Assembly: GCF_001908205.1 (NCBI RefSeq)
Contig: NZ_LGHL01000026.1
Location: 1 to 64,000, forward strand
DNA length: 64,000 bases
Source of the DNA: Bradyrhizobium sp. NAS80.1
Lineage (GTDB): Bacteria > Pseudomonadota > Alphaproteobacteria > Rhizobiales > Xanthobacteraceae
Reading direction: 5' to 3'
In this document: positions 29,390 to 37,141 of the stretch, one piece after another
Layout: every line of letters starts with the position of its first letter
Position numbering within the stretch: position 1 is the first letter of the stretch
Made by a program: the position numbers and the translations under genes
The notes under the pieces: model-generated
Told to the model about the DNA's origin: nothing
What the model saw: the letters and a program-made list of their open reading frames with translations, nothing else
Database searches by the model: none

Positions 29390-29403
29390 ATGAGGTAGAT
29401 CAA
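29390..29403 (-). promoter_or_regulatory. Candidate degenerate FixK2 box upstream of uspA
   Basis: TTGATCTACCTCAT matches TTGA-N6-TCAA except at the last base. The centre lies 65.5 bases before the uspA ATG, identical to the fixG arrangement. This supports FixK2 control of the uspA-CBS operon. It is weak on sequence alone. Confidence 0.5.
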
Positions 29404-29537
29404 ATCGCCAGGCGGCCTACGGCGGGAAATCCACCAATAGAATCAGACATCCGAACTTGCCTCCGGCGGAGCCTTGGGCGAAATTACCGCCACGGTGGCG
29501 GCAAATCGGCCGGCCGCGAGAAGATTGGAGCTGCTGT

Positions 29538-31055
29538 TTGTCGCCGACCCGCGTAACGCATCCGCAAGACGATGGTCGCGGCGAGCACTTCCGGGTCCGG
29601 ATCGAGGGGTTCGGGGTCGGCACCTGGGATCTCGACCTTACGACACGGGAGCTGGAGTGGTCGGAAACCGCCAGGATGCTGCTCGGCATCGCGCGAGACC
29701 GACCGGCGAGTTATGAACTCTTCCTGTCACGCCTGGAACTCAAGGATCGCGAGCGCGTCGAGGACGCGATCCGGCAGGTCGCGAAGCATGGCGGCGGCTT
29801 CGACGTCTCTTTCAGGATTTCCGGCCGTTCCGACCGGGGCAAATGGATCAGGGCCCGCGCCGGCCTGATCCGCGACGAGTCCGGCGCCGCCCGTCATCTC
29901 AGCGGCATCTTGCTCGATATCGACGAGGAGAAGCAGGTCGAGGAGGCGCTGCGCACGCGCGAGACCCATCTCCGCTCCATCCTCCAGACCATTCCCGATG
30001 CCATGATCGTCATCGACGGCCAGGGCATCATGCAGCTCTTCAGTACGGCCGCGGAGCGCCTGTTCGGCTGGTCGGAGCAGGAGGCGATCGGCCAGAACGT
30101 CAGCATCCTGATGCCGGAGCCCGACCGCACCCGCCACGACAGCTACATCGCGCGCTATCGCACGACGCACGATCCGCACATCATCGGCATCGGCCGCATC
30201 GTGACCGGCAAGCGCCGCGACGGGACCACCTTTCCGATGCACCTGTCGATCGGCGAGATGCAGTCCGGCGGCGAGCCCTATTTCACCGGCTTTGTCCGCG
30301 ACCTCACCGAGCACCAGCAGACCCAGGCCCGGCTCCAGGAGCTGCAGTCCGAGCTCGTCCACGTCTCGCGCCTGACCGCGATGGGCGAAATGGCCTCCGC
30401 GCTCGCCCACGAAATCAACCAGCCGCTGGCGGCGATCAGCAATTACATGAAGGGATCGCGGCGGTTACTCGCCGGCAGCGCCGATCCGAACACGCCGAAG
30501 ATCGAAAGCGCGCTCGATCGCGCCGCGGAGCAGGCCTTGCGGGCCGGCCAGATCATCCGGCGCCTGCGCGACTTCGTCTCCCGCGGCGAGTCCGAGAAGC
30601 GGGTCGAGAGCCTGTCGAAGCTGATCGAGGAAGCCGGCGCGCTCGGACTTGCCGGCGCGCGCGAGCAGAACGTGCAGCTCCGCTTCAGCCTCGATCCGGA
30701 CGCCGATCTCGTCCTCGCCGACCGGGTGCAGATCCAGCAGGTGCTCGTCAATCTGTTCCGCAACGCGCTGGAAGCAATGGCGCAGTCGCCGCGGCGCGAG
30801 CTCGTCGTCGCCAACAGACGCGTTGGCGATGACATGATCGAGGTGGAGGTGTCCGATACCGGCTCCGGCTTCCAGGACGACGTCATTCCAAATCTCTTTC
30901 AAACCTTCTTCACCACCAAGGAATCCGGCATGGGCGTGGGACTGTCCATTAGCCGCTCGATCATCGAAGCTCACGGCGGCCGCATGTGGGCCGAGAGCAA
31001 CGCATCGGGCGGGGCGACATTCCGCCTCACCTTGCCGGCAGCCGACGAGAGCTGA
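29538..31055 (+). CDS. fixL: Oxygen-sensing histidine kinase FixL (TTG start)
   Basis: 505 residues from TTG 29538, preceded by TTGGAGCTGCTGT; this start gives exactly the length of B. japonicum FixL and puts its known residues at the known numbers. An N-terminal PAS domain (about 15-130) is followed by the haem PAS domain (about 140-255) with the iron ligand His200, Arg206, His214 and the O2-contacting Arg220 in PHIIGIGR. The HisKA domain has phospho-acceptor His291 in LAHEINQP, and the ATPase domain has NLFRNALEAM, DTGSGF and GMGVGLSISRS. There is no membrane segment, as in the soluble Bradyrhizobium type. Under low O2 it phosphorylates FixJ, encoded four bases downstream. Confidence 0.96.
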   Translation: MSPTRVTHPQDDGRGEHFRVRIEGFGVGTWDLDLTTRELEWSETARMLLGIARDRPASYELFLSRLELKDRERVEDAIRQVAKHGGGFDVSFRISGRSDRGKWIRARAGLIRDESGAARHLSGILLDIDEEKQVEEALRTRETHLRSILQTIPDAMIVIDGQGIMQLFSTAAERLFGWSEQEAIGQNVSILMPEPDRTRHDSYIARYRTTHDPHIIGIGRIVTGKRRDGTTFPMHLSIGEMQSGGEPYFTGFVRDLTEHQQTQARLQELQSELVHVSRLTAMGEMASALAHEINQPLAAISNYMKGSRRLLAGSADPNTPKIESALDRAAEQALRAGQIIRRLRDFVSRGESEKRVESLSKLIEEAGALGLAGAREQNVQLRFSLDPDADLVLADRVQIQQVLVNLFRNALEAMAQSPRRELVVANRRVGDDMIEVEVSDTGSGFQDDVIPNLFQTFFTTKESGMGVGLSISRSIIEAHGGRMWAESNASGGATFRLTLPAADES

Positions 31056-31058
31056 TCC

Positions 31059-31676
31059 ATGACGACCAAGGGACATGTCTACGTCATCGACGACGACGCA
31101 GCGATGCGGGACTCGCTGAACTTCCTGCTGGACTCCTCCGGCTTCGGCGTCACGCTGTTCGATAACGCGCAAGCCTTCCTCAACGCCCTGCCCGATCTCG
31201 CCTTTGGCTGCGTCGTCTCCGACGTGCGCATGCCGGGCCTCGACGGGATCGAGCTTTTGAAGCGCATGAAGGCGCAGCACAGCCCGTTCCCGATCCTGAT
31301 CATGACCGGTCACGGCGACGTGCCACTCGCGGTCGAGGCGATGAAGCTGGGCGCGGTCGACTTCCTGGAAAAACCGTTCGACGACGACCGCCTCACCGGT
31401 ATGATCGAAACGGCAATCCGCCAGGCCGAGCCGGCCGCCAAGAGCGAGGCCATCGCGCAGGATGTCGCCGCCCGGGTTGCGTCCTTAAGCCCCAGGGAGC
31501 GCCAGGTCATGGAGGGGCTGATCGCGGGCCTGTCCAACAAGCTGATCGCCCGCGAATACGACATCAGCCCGCGCACCATCGAGGTCTACCGGGCCAATGT
31601 CATGACCAAGATGCAGGCTAACAGCCTGTCGGAGCTGGTCCGGATGGCGATGCGCGCCGGCATGCTGAATGATTGA
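31059..31676 (+). CDS. fixJ: Two-component response regulator FixJ
   Basis: 205 residues. The receiver domain has the acidic pair in VIDDDAAMRD, the phosphorylated Asp in VVSDVRMPGLDGIELL, and Thr/Lys switch residues in MTGHG and FLEKPF. A linker leads to a LuxR/FixJ-type helix-turn-helix (SPRERQVMEGLIAGLSNKLI, then PRTIEVYRANVMTKM). Phosphorylated by FixL, it activates fixK2. The ATG is three bases after the fixL stop, so the pair is a single translational unit. Confidence 0.96.
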   Translation: MTTKGHVYVIDDDAAMRDSLNFLLDSSGFGVTLFDNAQAFLNALPDLAFGCVVSDVRMPGLDGIELLKRMKAQHSPFPILIMTGHGDVPLAVEAMKLGAVDFLEKPFDDDRLTGMIETAIRQAEPAAKSEAIAQDVAARVASLSPRERQVMEGLIAGLSNKLIAREYDISPRTIEVYRANVMTKMQANSLSELVRMAMRAGMLND

Positions 31677-31687
31677 GGCAAATCGAA

Positions 31688-31701
31688 TTGAGGCAAGTCA
31701 A
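31688..31701 (+). promoter_or_regulatory. Possible FixK2-type box before the receiver gene
   Basis: TTGAGGCAAGTCAA fits TTGA-N6-TCAA but lacks the outer T/A of a full FNR box. It is part of a short direct repeat: ATTGAGGCAA occurs at 31672 and again at 31687. Class II spacing would place transcription start near 31736, just at the first ATG of the receiver gene or 36 bases before the second ATG (31773). Confidence 0.4.
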
Positions 31702-31736
31702 GATCGCCCCTTTTCGGCTGTGCTAGCCAAGGCTAC

Positions 31737-32153
31737 ATGATCGAGATTGGCTCGCACCCCCAGCGACTCCAAATGGCGCCATCGGCAAAGCCCACCGTCT
31801 ATGTGGTCGATGACGATGCCGCCGTGCTGGGCTCCCTGCAATTCCTGCTGGAAACCGACGGCTTCGCCGTGCGGACTTTCAGGAATGCGACGGCCCTGCT
31901 CAATGCCAGCGGAACGCCGGGCGCGGACTGTTATGTGATCGACTACAAGATGCCCGACATCAACGGCATCGAGCTGGCCGGCCGGCTGCGGCAGTCCGAC
32001 GAGGGCACGCCCGTGATCCTGATCACTGGCTATCCGGACGGGAATATCTCGGCCCGGGCCGCGGCCGCGGGCGTCAAAGACGTGATTTTGAAGCCGCTTC
32101 TCGACGAGAACCTGGTCAAGCGCATCCGCCACGCCATCCAGGACCGGCGCTGA
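31737..32153 (+). CDS. Stand-alone receiver-domain response regulator
   Basis: 138 residues (126 if started at ATG 31773). It is only a receiver domain: acidic pair in VVDDDAAVLGS, phosphorylated Asp in CYVIDYKMPDINGIE, Thr in LITGYPDG, Lys in ILKPLLDE. There is no output domain. A gene of this type between fixJ and fixK2 is a fixed part of the Bradyrhizobium fix cluster. It could act as a phosphate sink for FixL or dock to another protein; the receiver resembles that of FixJ. The first ATG has AAGG four bases upstream. Its role cannot be fixed from sequence. Confidence 0.88.
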   Translation: MIEIGSHPQRLQMAPSAKPTVYVVDDDAAVLGSLQFLLETDGFAVRTFRNATALLNASGTPGADCYVIDYKMPDINGIELAGRLRQSDEGTPVILITGYPDGNISARAAAAGVKDVILKPLLDENLVKRIRHAIQDRR

Positions 32154-32171
32154 AACTGACCTACGGGGTTC

Positions 32172-32178
32172 TACGTAG
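32172..32178 (+). promoter_or_regulatory. Putative phospho-FixJ site in the fixK2 promoter
   Basis: TACGTAG lies in CTACGGGGTTCTACGTAGGTAGACC, with an imperfect CTACG repeat nine bases before it (written in parts: CTACGGGGTT, then CTACGTAGGTAGACC). It resembles the TACGTAG core described for FixJ sites in rhizobial fixK promoters. It is 84 bases upstream of the fixK2 ATG. Confidence 0.6.
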
Positions 32179-32261
32179 GTAGACCTCCTTAAGATATCGC
32201 GCGAATTTTCGAAGCACCCGATACCGCGTACCAAAGCGCCATCACAACGGAGATGGCGCAG

Positions 32262-32960
32262 ATGCTGACCCAGACGCTCAACACCCAGGCGATCAACACC
32301 CAAATCGGTGGCAAGATTGCCCCTGCCCATCCCGTTTCCGACCAGTTCGGCGCCATCACCGGCCATGCCGGCCTCATCGCCACGGAGTTCTCCTACCGCA
32401 AGGACGAGGAGATCTACGGCGAGGACGAGCCGGCCGAATATGTTTACCAGGTTGTTGCCGGCGCGGTGCGCAGCTACAAGCTTCTCTCCGACGGCCGCCG
32501 CCAGATTGGCGCCTTCCATCTTCCCGGCGACCTGTTCGGCCTCGAATCCGGCCCGACCCACCGCCTCGCCGCTGAAGCCATCATCGACACCACCGTGCGC
32601 CTCGTGAAGCGCGCGAGCCTGGAGAAGGCCGCCGGCACCGACGTGCAGGTCGCCCGCAAGCTCTGGGCCATGACCGCTTCCGAGCTGCGCCATGCCGAGG
32701 ACCACATGCTGCTGCTGGGCCGCAAGACCGCGATGGAGCGTGTTGCGACCTTCCTCCTGGAAATGGACCGCCGCCTCGCCGTCGCCGGCATGATGGCGCT
32801 GCCGATGTGCCGCCGTGACATCGGCGACTATCTCGGCCTCACCCTCGAGACCGTGTCGCGCGCGCTGTCGCAGCTTCACGCCCAGGGCATTCTCGGCTTC
32901 TCCGGTGCCCGCCAGATCGTGCTGCGCAACCGCCAGCGCCTGCACAATCTCGACGCCTGA
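32262..32960 (+). CDS. fixK2: CRP/FNR-type regulator FixK2
   Basis: 232 residues from ATG 32262, which has GGAG nine bases upstream. The ATG at 32253 would abut GGAG directly and give three extra residues. A cNMP-binding-like beta-roll (about 40-125) without the Cys cluster of FNR, a dimerisation helix, and the helix-turn-helix CRRDIGDYLGLTLETVSRAL are visible. Cys183, the residue whose oxidation inactivates B. japonicum FixK2, is conserved in number and context (LPMCRRD). It controls fixNOQP, fixGHIS and many low-oxygen genes and is itself activated by FixJ. A terminator follows. Confidence 0.96.
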   Translation: MLTQTLNTQAINTQIGGKIAPAHPVSDQFGAITGHAGLIATEFSYRKDEEIYGEDEPAEYVYQVVAGAVRSYKLLSDGRRQIGAFHLPGDLFGLESGPTHRLAAEAIIDTTVRLVKRASLEKAAGTDVQVARKLWAMTASELRHAEDHMLLLGRKTAMERVATFLLEMDRRLAVAGMMALPMCRRDIGDYLGLTLETVSRALSQLHAQGILGFSGARQIVLRNRQRLHNLDA

Positions 32961-32980
32961 TTTCTTCCTCCCCACCCACT

Positions 32981-33016
32981 TGGCCGGCTGGCTTCGCTCA
33001 GCCGGCCATTTCTTTT
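32981..33016. terminator. Terminator shared by fixK2 and the convergent MFS gene
   Basis: Perfect ten-base arms TGGCCGGCTG / CAGCCGGCCA with an eight-base loop and TTTCTTTT on the plus-strand side. The last codons and stop (32998-33000) of the minus-strand MFS gene lie inside the hairpin. Confidence 0.88.
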
Positions 33017-34311
33017 GTTGGGATCATTCCCGCGCGCCGGGTCTCCGGCATCACCAGCAGAATCAGCAGGAGCCCGGTCGCGGCGATGCCGGACAGGCCG
33101 ACGAACGCGGTGGCATTGCCGAACTTGTCGCTGACATAGCCACCAAGCGCGGTGCTGAGCGATGCGCCGATGCCGGTCGCGGTGCCGACAATGCCCTGCG
33201 CAAGATTGAAGTGGCCGCTGCCGAAGGCGACGTCGGCGACGATCAGCGGAATCATCACCGCAAACACCGCGGCGGTGATGCCGTCAAACACCTGCACCAT
33301 CACCAGCACATAGGGATCGCGTACGGTCGCGAACAGCAGGCCGCGAATCGTCAGCGCGCCGAACCCGACCAGAAGCAGCGGCCGCCGGCCCCAGATTTGC
33401 GCCCTGCGGCCGACTGTCGGTGACAACAGCGCCACGATCGCCTGCGGGACGATGATGCAGGCGGCGACGAGCACCGTCGCCCACTGGCTCGACCGCGCCG
33501 TCACCGCGCTCGCCATGAGCGGCATCATCGAAGCGTTCGCCAGTTGCAGCAGCAGCACGCTGAGCGCGAAGACGATGAGCGGCCGCTGCCTGATAAGGTG
33601 CCAGATATTGGTGTCGCCGGGAACCGGCGCTTCGCGCGGCATCTCGCCGTGACAGCGCGCGATGTCGACCTCCTCCTCGCGGATGCGCGACAGCGCGATC
33701 AGGGTGGGGATCGCGAGCAGGAAGGTGACGAGGAACACCGAACGGCTCGACAGGAGATAGCCGGCCGTTCCCATCACCGCCGCCGCGACGCCGTTGCCGA
33801 GCGAGGCGAAGCGGGCGTTGCGGCCGAGCCGCTCGCCGATTTTGAACGGACCGACGAGACCGAGGCTGATCGCCGCGATCGCCGGCCCCAGCACGCAGCT
33901 CGCCGCGGCATGCAAGGTGGCGGCTGTGACCACCACGGGGAAGATCGGCATCGCCGCATAGGCCAGCGCACAGCAGCCGATCGTCACGATCGCAAGCGCG
34001 GCCACCAGCCGCTCCGATTTTGCGGCATCGATGATGGCACCGCCCGGCATCTGCCCGATCAGGGCAACGATGCCGCCGATCGACAGCACGAGGCCGATCT
34101 CGACCTGGGTCCATTTCTGCGTCGTCAGATAGACGGCGATGAAGGGACCGAACCCGGTCTGCACATCGGCGAGGAAAAAGATGAACCAGTCGAGGCCACG
34201 CAGGCTCTGGCGCGACGGCGCCGGAATGCCCGCAGGTGATCGCACGGCAAGATTGCCCTGTTCAGCGCGATCATCGCGATCAGCATGCTTCGGCTTCCTC
34301 GACAACAGCAC
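32998..34311 (-). CDS. MFS transporter
   Basis: 437 residues from a GTG preceded by GGGAGGG. About 12 membrane segments in two halves of six, with a charged loop in the middle (REEEVDIARCHGEMPREAP). The GRLGRNARFASLGNG and GRRAQIWGRRPLLL loops fit the major facilitator cytoplasmic motifs. It most resembles drug- or metabolite-efflux branches, but no substrate can be assigned. It is downstream of the PRC-barrel gene by 23 bases and may be part of the same minus-strand operon as the debranching-type enzyme and ABC exporter. Confidence 0.85.
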   Translation of the reverse strand: MLLSRKPKHADRDDRAEQGNLAVRSPAGIPAPSRQSLRGLDWFIFFLADVQTGFGPFIAVYLTTQKWTQVEIGLVLSIGGIVALIGQMPGGAIIDAAKSERLVAALAIVTIGCCALAYAAMPIFPVVVTAATLHAAASCVLGPAIAAISLGLVGPFKIGERLGRNARFASLGNGVAAAVMGTAGYLLSSRSVFLVTFLLAIPTLIALSRIREEEVDIARCHGEMPREAPVPGDTNIWHLIRQRPLIVFALSVLLLQLANASMMPLMASAVTARSSQWATVLVAACIIVPQAIVALLSPTVGRRAQIWGRRPLLLVGFGALTIRGLLFATVRDPYVLVMVQVFDGITAAVFAVMIPLIVADVAFGSGHFNLAQGIVGTATGIGASLSTALGGYVSDKFGNATAFVGLSGIAATGLLLILLVMPETRRAGMIPTKEMAG

Positions 34312-34334
34312 AGGCGGTCAGCCCTCCCTGTACC

Positions 34335-34856
34335 TCACTGGATCGCTTGCAGCGGCTGAAGGCTGCCGGACGCGCCGAGCACGACCATCGGCGTGTCCTC
34401 CTTGTATTCCGGTGCGGCCGCGACCTGGGCCTTGGTCAATTCCAGCGTGATGCTCCCCTTCTTGCTGGTGATCTTGCCGAAGCGCAGGGCGTTCCAGTCC
34501 ACCACGATCTTGCGGCTGCCGACACCGAGGAAGCCGCCGAAATCGATCACGGCGGCGCGCACATGGCCGGTTCGGTCGACGATGATGTCGACGATGCGGC
34601 CCATGTCCTCGTCCGCGGCGCTGCGCACGTCGCGGCCGAGCACGCCATGGGCGTCGTTCGCGCCGATGATGGTGACCGACGGCGGCGGCGCGGCGTCCTT
34701 CGGCGTGACGGGCACGGTCGAGGCCGGCGGCGGTGCCGTCGCCGGCGCATTAGCTTCACTGGGAGCCGCGGGTTGCTCCTCCGCGGCACGTGATACGGCG
34801 ACCGTCAATCCCGCGACGATTGCCGCACTCAGGACCAACCATCTGGCGGTACGCAT
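34335..34856 (-). CDS. Periplasmic PRC-barrel domain protein
   Basis: 173 residues from ATG 34856, which has GAGGAGGGTGC before it. A signal peptide at about 1-25 (ending VSRAAEE) precedes a Pro/Ala/Thr-rich linker and a PRC-barrel at about 75-160 with DEDMGRIVDIIVDRTGHVRA and FLGVGSRKIVVDW. Secreted PRC-barrel proteins are common in rhizobia and are often stress-linked; their function is mostly unknown. It lies 22 bases downstream of the glycosidase gene, consistent with one operon. Confidence 0.82.
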   Translation of the reverse strand: MRTARWLVLSAAIVAGLTVAVSRAAEEQPAAPSEANAPATAPPPASTVPVTPKDAAPPPSVTIIGANDAHGVLGRDVRSAADEDMGRIVDIIVDRTGHVRAAVIDFGGFLGVGSRKIVVDWNALRFGKITSKKGSITLELTKAQVAAAPEYKEDTPMVVLGASGSLQPLQAIQ

Positions 34857-34878
34857 GCACCCTCCTCGCGGCGCGCCG

Positions 34879-37083
34879 CTAGCGCGCCAGCACAATCGAA
34901 ACCTGGATCTGGCCGCGCGTGCGCAGCACCTCCAGCGCAACGTCGTCACCATGGCGACTGATGCGCAGATCGACACTGGAATCGCAAAGGCACAGATCGT
35001 GCAGGATCACCTCGTTCAGGAACGCCGGCAGATGCGGATTGCGCAGCCGGATCTCGCGGCGCGCGACGTCGAACTCGATGCCCAGCGCCGCCTCCAGCAG
35101 CGTGAACGGCGTTGCGCTGGCCCAGGCCTGCGGCGCGCAGGCGACTGGATATAGAGTCGGGCCGCGCCGCTTCTCGCGCCGGAAGCCGCAGAACAATTCA
35201 GGCAGCCGGCGCAGGTCCATGTAGGTTGCAGCGTCGAACAATCCCTTGAAGACATGCGCCACCGCATGCTTGAGGCCATAGCGCGCGAGCCCCAGCGTGA
35301 TCAGCGCGTTGTCGTGCGGCCAGATCGACCCGTCATGATAGGACATCGGGTTGTAGCGCGCCTCGCCCTGCGCGACCGTGCGAATGCCCCAGCCCGAGAA
35401 GAAATGCGGCTGCATGAGGTCGGCAGCGACCAAGCGCGCGCGATCTTCGCGGATCATGCCGCTGAACAGGACCTGCCCTGCATTCGAGGTTCGTACCTTG
35501 CAGGGCCGCTTCTTGCCGTCGAGCGCCAGCGCATAGGTGCCGAGCTCCTCGCACCAGAACGCCTTCTCGAAACGCTCGGCCAGCGCCCTGGCTTCGGCCT
35601 CGAGCTTTTTCGCGCGGTCGGCCTTGCCGAGCCGCAGCGCGCAATGCGCGGCAAGCTGCTTGGCCGCGTAGACGTAACCCTGGACCTCCGCGAGCGCGAT
35701 ATTGCCTTCCGCGAGCTGGCCGTCGGCATGGAAGATGGCGTCGTAAGAGTCCTTCCAGCCCTGATTGACCAGCCCCTTCTCGGTCGCGCGCTGGTATTCG
35801 ACGAACCCGTCCTTGTCAGGATCGCCAGGACCATCAATCCAGCTCAGCCCTGCCTCGATCGCGGGCCACAGCTCGACCAGCGTCTTCTCGTCGCCGGTGC
35901 GCTCGAAATAGCTCCCGGCGAGCAGGACGAACAGCGCGGTGGAATCGACGCTGCCGTAATATTGCGCGAACGGCACCTCGCGCAACGCCGCCATCTCGCC
36001 GCCGCGCATCTCGTGCAGGATCTTGCCGGGCGCGGCATCGGCGAGCGGATCGACAGCCTTCGCCTGGAAATGCGCGAGCCGCCGCAAGACGCCCTTGGCG
36101 ACGCGCGGATCGACCCACAGCATCTGGAGCGCGGTGATCAGGCCATCGCGGCCGAACGTCGTCGAGTACCAGGGAATGCCGGCATAGGGATAACGCCCCT
36201 GCGGCGTCTCCGTCATCAGCATGTTGAGGTCTGCCATGGCCTGGCACAGCACCTCGTTGAAGATGTTGTTCGACGTCTCGATGCTGGCGGCGCCGATCGT
36301 GGACTGGCGCATCTCGCGGCGATGGGCCAGCAGGCCTCTGAAAAACCGCGCCGGCTTTTCCGCTATGGGCCGGTTGCAGGACACGGCCACGAACAGCGAC
36401 TTTGCCTCGTGCGGACCCAGCTCGAGCTGCCAGGTCGCGGCGTTCACCGAGAGCCGGGTCGGACGCGGATCGAAATGCAGGCCGGTGGTGCGCTCGACAT
36501 CATCAAGGCCGCGATATTCATACAGGACGTCGGTCGGGCCAATCAGCCGGCTCGTGCCGGTCCCGCGGCGCGCGCGTCGCTCGCCGCGGACTTCGAACAG
36601 GTCGGCGAAATCATTGCCAAACAGAAGCGTCAACTCGAAGCTGGCGCGCTGCTCGCCATGATTCTGTACGCCGATGCGCTGGTACGCCGTACCGCGCCAC
36701 AGGAAGATCGTGCGCACGATGTGCAGCAGATCCCTTTGCAGCACAATGCGCCCATGGCGATAGATGTCGGGATTGGTGAGATCGACCGTCAGTCCCGAAT
36801 TATCGTCCCGCAGGTTCGAGCCGAGCAGCAGTGGCTGGAGATCGTCGAGCACAAGCTCCAGCCGCGCCAGATAGCGCGTATCGTGATGAAACAAGCCATC
36901 CGGCCCGCCGGCCGAGGCGCCGATGTCGCCATGGCTGTCGAGGACGATGAAGGTGTCGTCGTGCTTGAGCGAGCGCCTCGGCCGCGCCGCAGGGCCTGTC
37001 ATTGGAATGTAGAACGCCTGCTCGGCGACGGCCTCCACCGTCTGCGATACGGAAACCATCTTGGTTATGGCTTCGGCTGCCAT
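34879..37083 (-). CDS. Amylo-alpha-1,6-glucosidase / glycogen-debranching-type protein
   Basis: 734 residues. An N-terminal beta-rich GDE-N domain (about 30-230; DSHGDIGASAGGPDGLFHHD and TRYLARLELVLD) precedes an (alpha/alpha)6-barrel at about 270-680. Catalytic-type motifs include IPWYSTTFGRDGLITALQ, GWKDSYDAIFHADG and YHDGSIWPHDNALI. No signal peptide. It would cleave alpha-1,6 or other alpha-glucosidic branches in the cytoplasm. The ATG follows GGGGAGCAGCTG. With the exporter just upstream and the GT4 gene across the divergent promoter it suggests a glucan/oligosaccharide module; the substrate need not be glycogen. Confidence 0.85.
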   Translation of the reverse strand: MAAEAITKMVSVSQTVEAVAEQAFYIPMTGPAARPRRSLKHDDTFIVLDSHGDIGASAGGPDGLFHHDTRYLARLELVLDDLQPLLLGSNLRDDNSGLTVDLTNPDIYRHGRIVLQRDLLHIVRTIFLWRGTAYQRIGVQNHGEQRASFELTLLFGNDFADLFEVRGERRARRGTGTSRLIGPTDVLYEYRGLDDVERTTGLHFDPRPTRLSVNAATWQLELGPHEAKSLFVAVSCNRPIAEKPARFFRGLLAHRREMRQSTIGAASIETSNNIFNEVLCQAMADLNMLMTETPQGRYPYAGIPWYSTTFGRDGLITALQMLWVDPRVAKGVLRRLAHFQAKAVDPLADAAPGKILHEMRGGEMAALREVPFAQYYGSVDSTALFVLLAGSYFERTGDEKTLVELWPAIEAGLSWIDGPGDPDKDGFVEYQRATEKGLVNQGWKDSYDAIFHADGQLAEGNIALAEVQGYVYAAKQLAAHCALRLGKADRAKKLEAEARALAERFEKAFWCEELGTYALALDGKKRPCKVRTSNAGQVLFSGMIREDRARLVAADLMQPHFFSGWGIRTVAQGEARYNPMSYHDGSIWPHDNALITLGLARYGLKHAVAHVFKGLFDAATYMDLRRLPELFCGFRREKRRGPTLYPVACAPQAWASATPFTLLEAALGIEFDVARREIRLRNPHLPAFLNEVILHDLCLCDSSVDLRISRHGDDVALEVLRTRGQIQVSIVLAR

Positions 37084-37141
37084 CAGCTGCTCCCCTGCGG
37101 CTTGTTTCGAAACGCGACCAGCGCAAACGCAACGGATGGAT

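Noticed and set aside
24371..32960. Extra FixK boxes inside coding regions
   Set aside because: Short TTGA...TCAA matches occur by chance. Only sites upstream of genes at sensible distances were kept.
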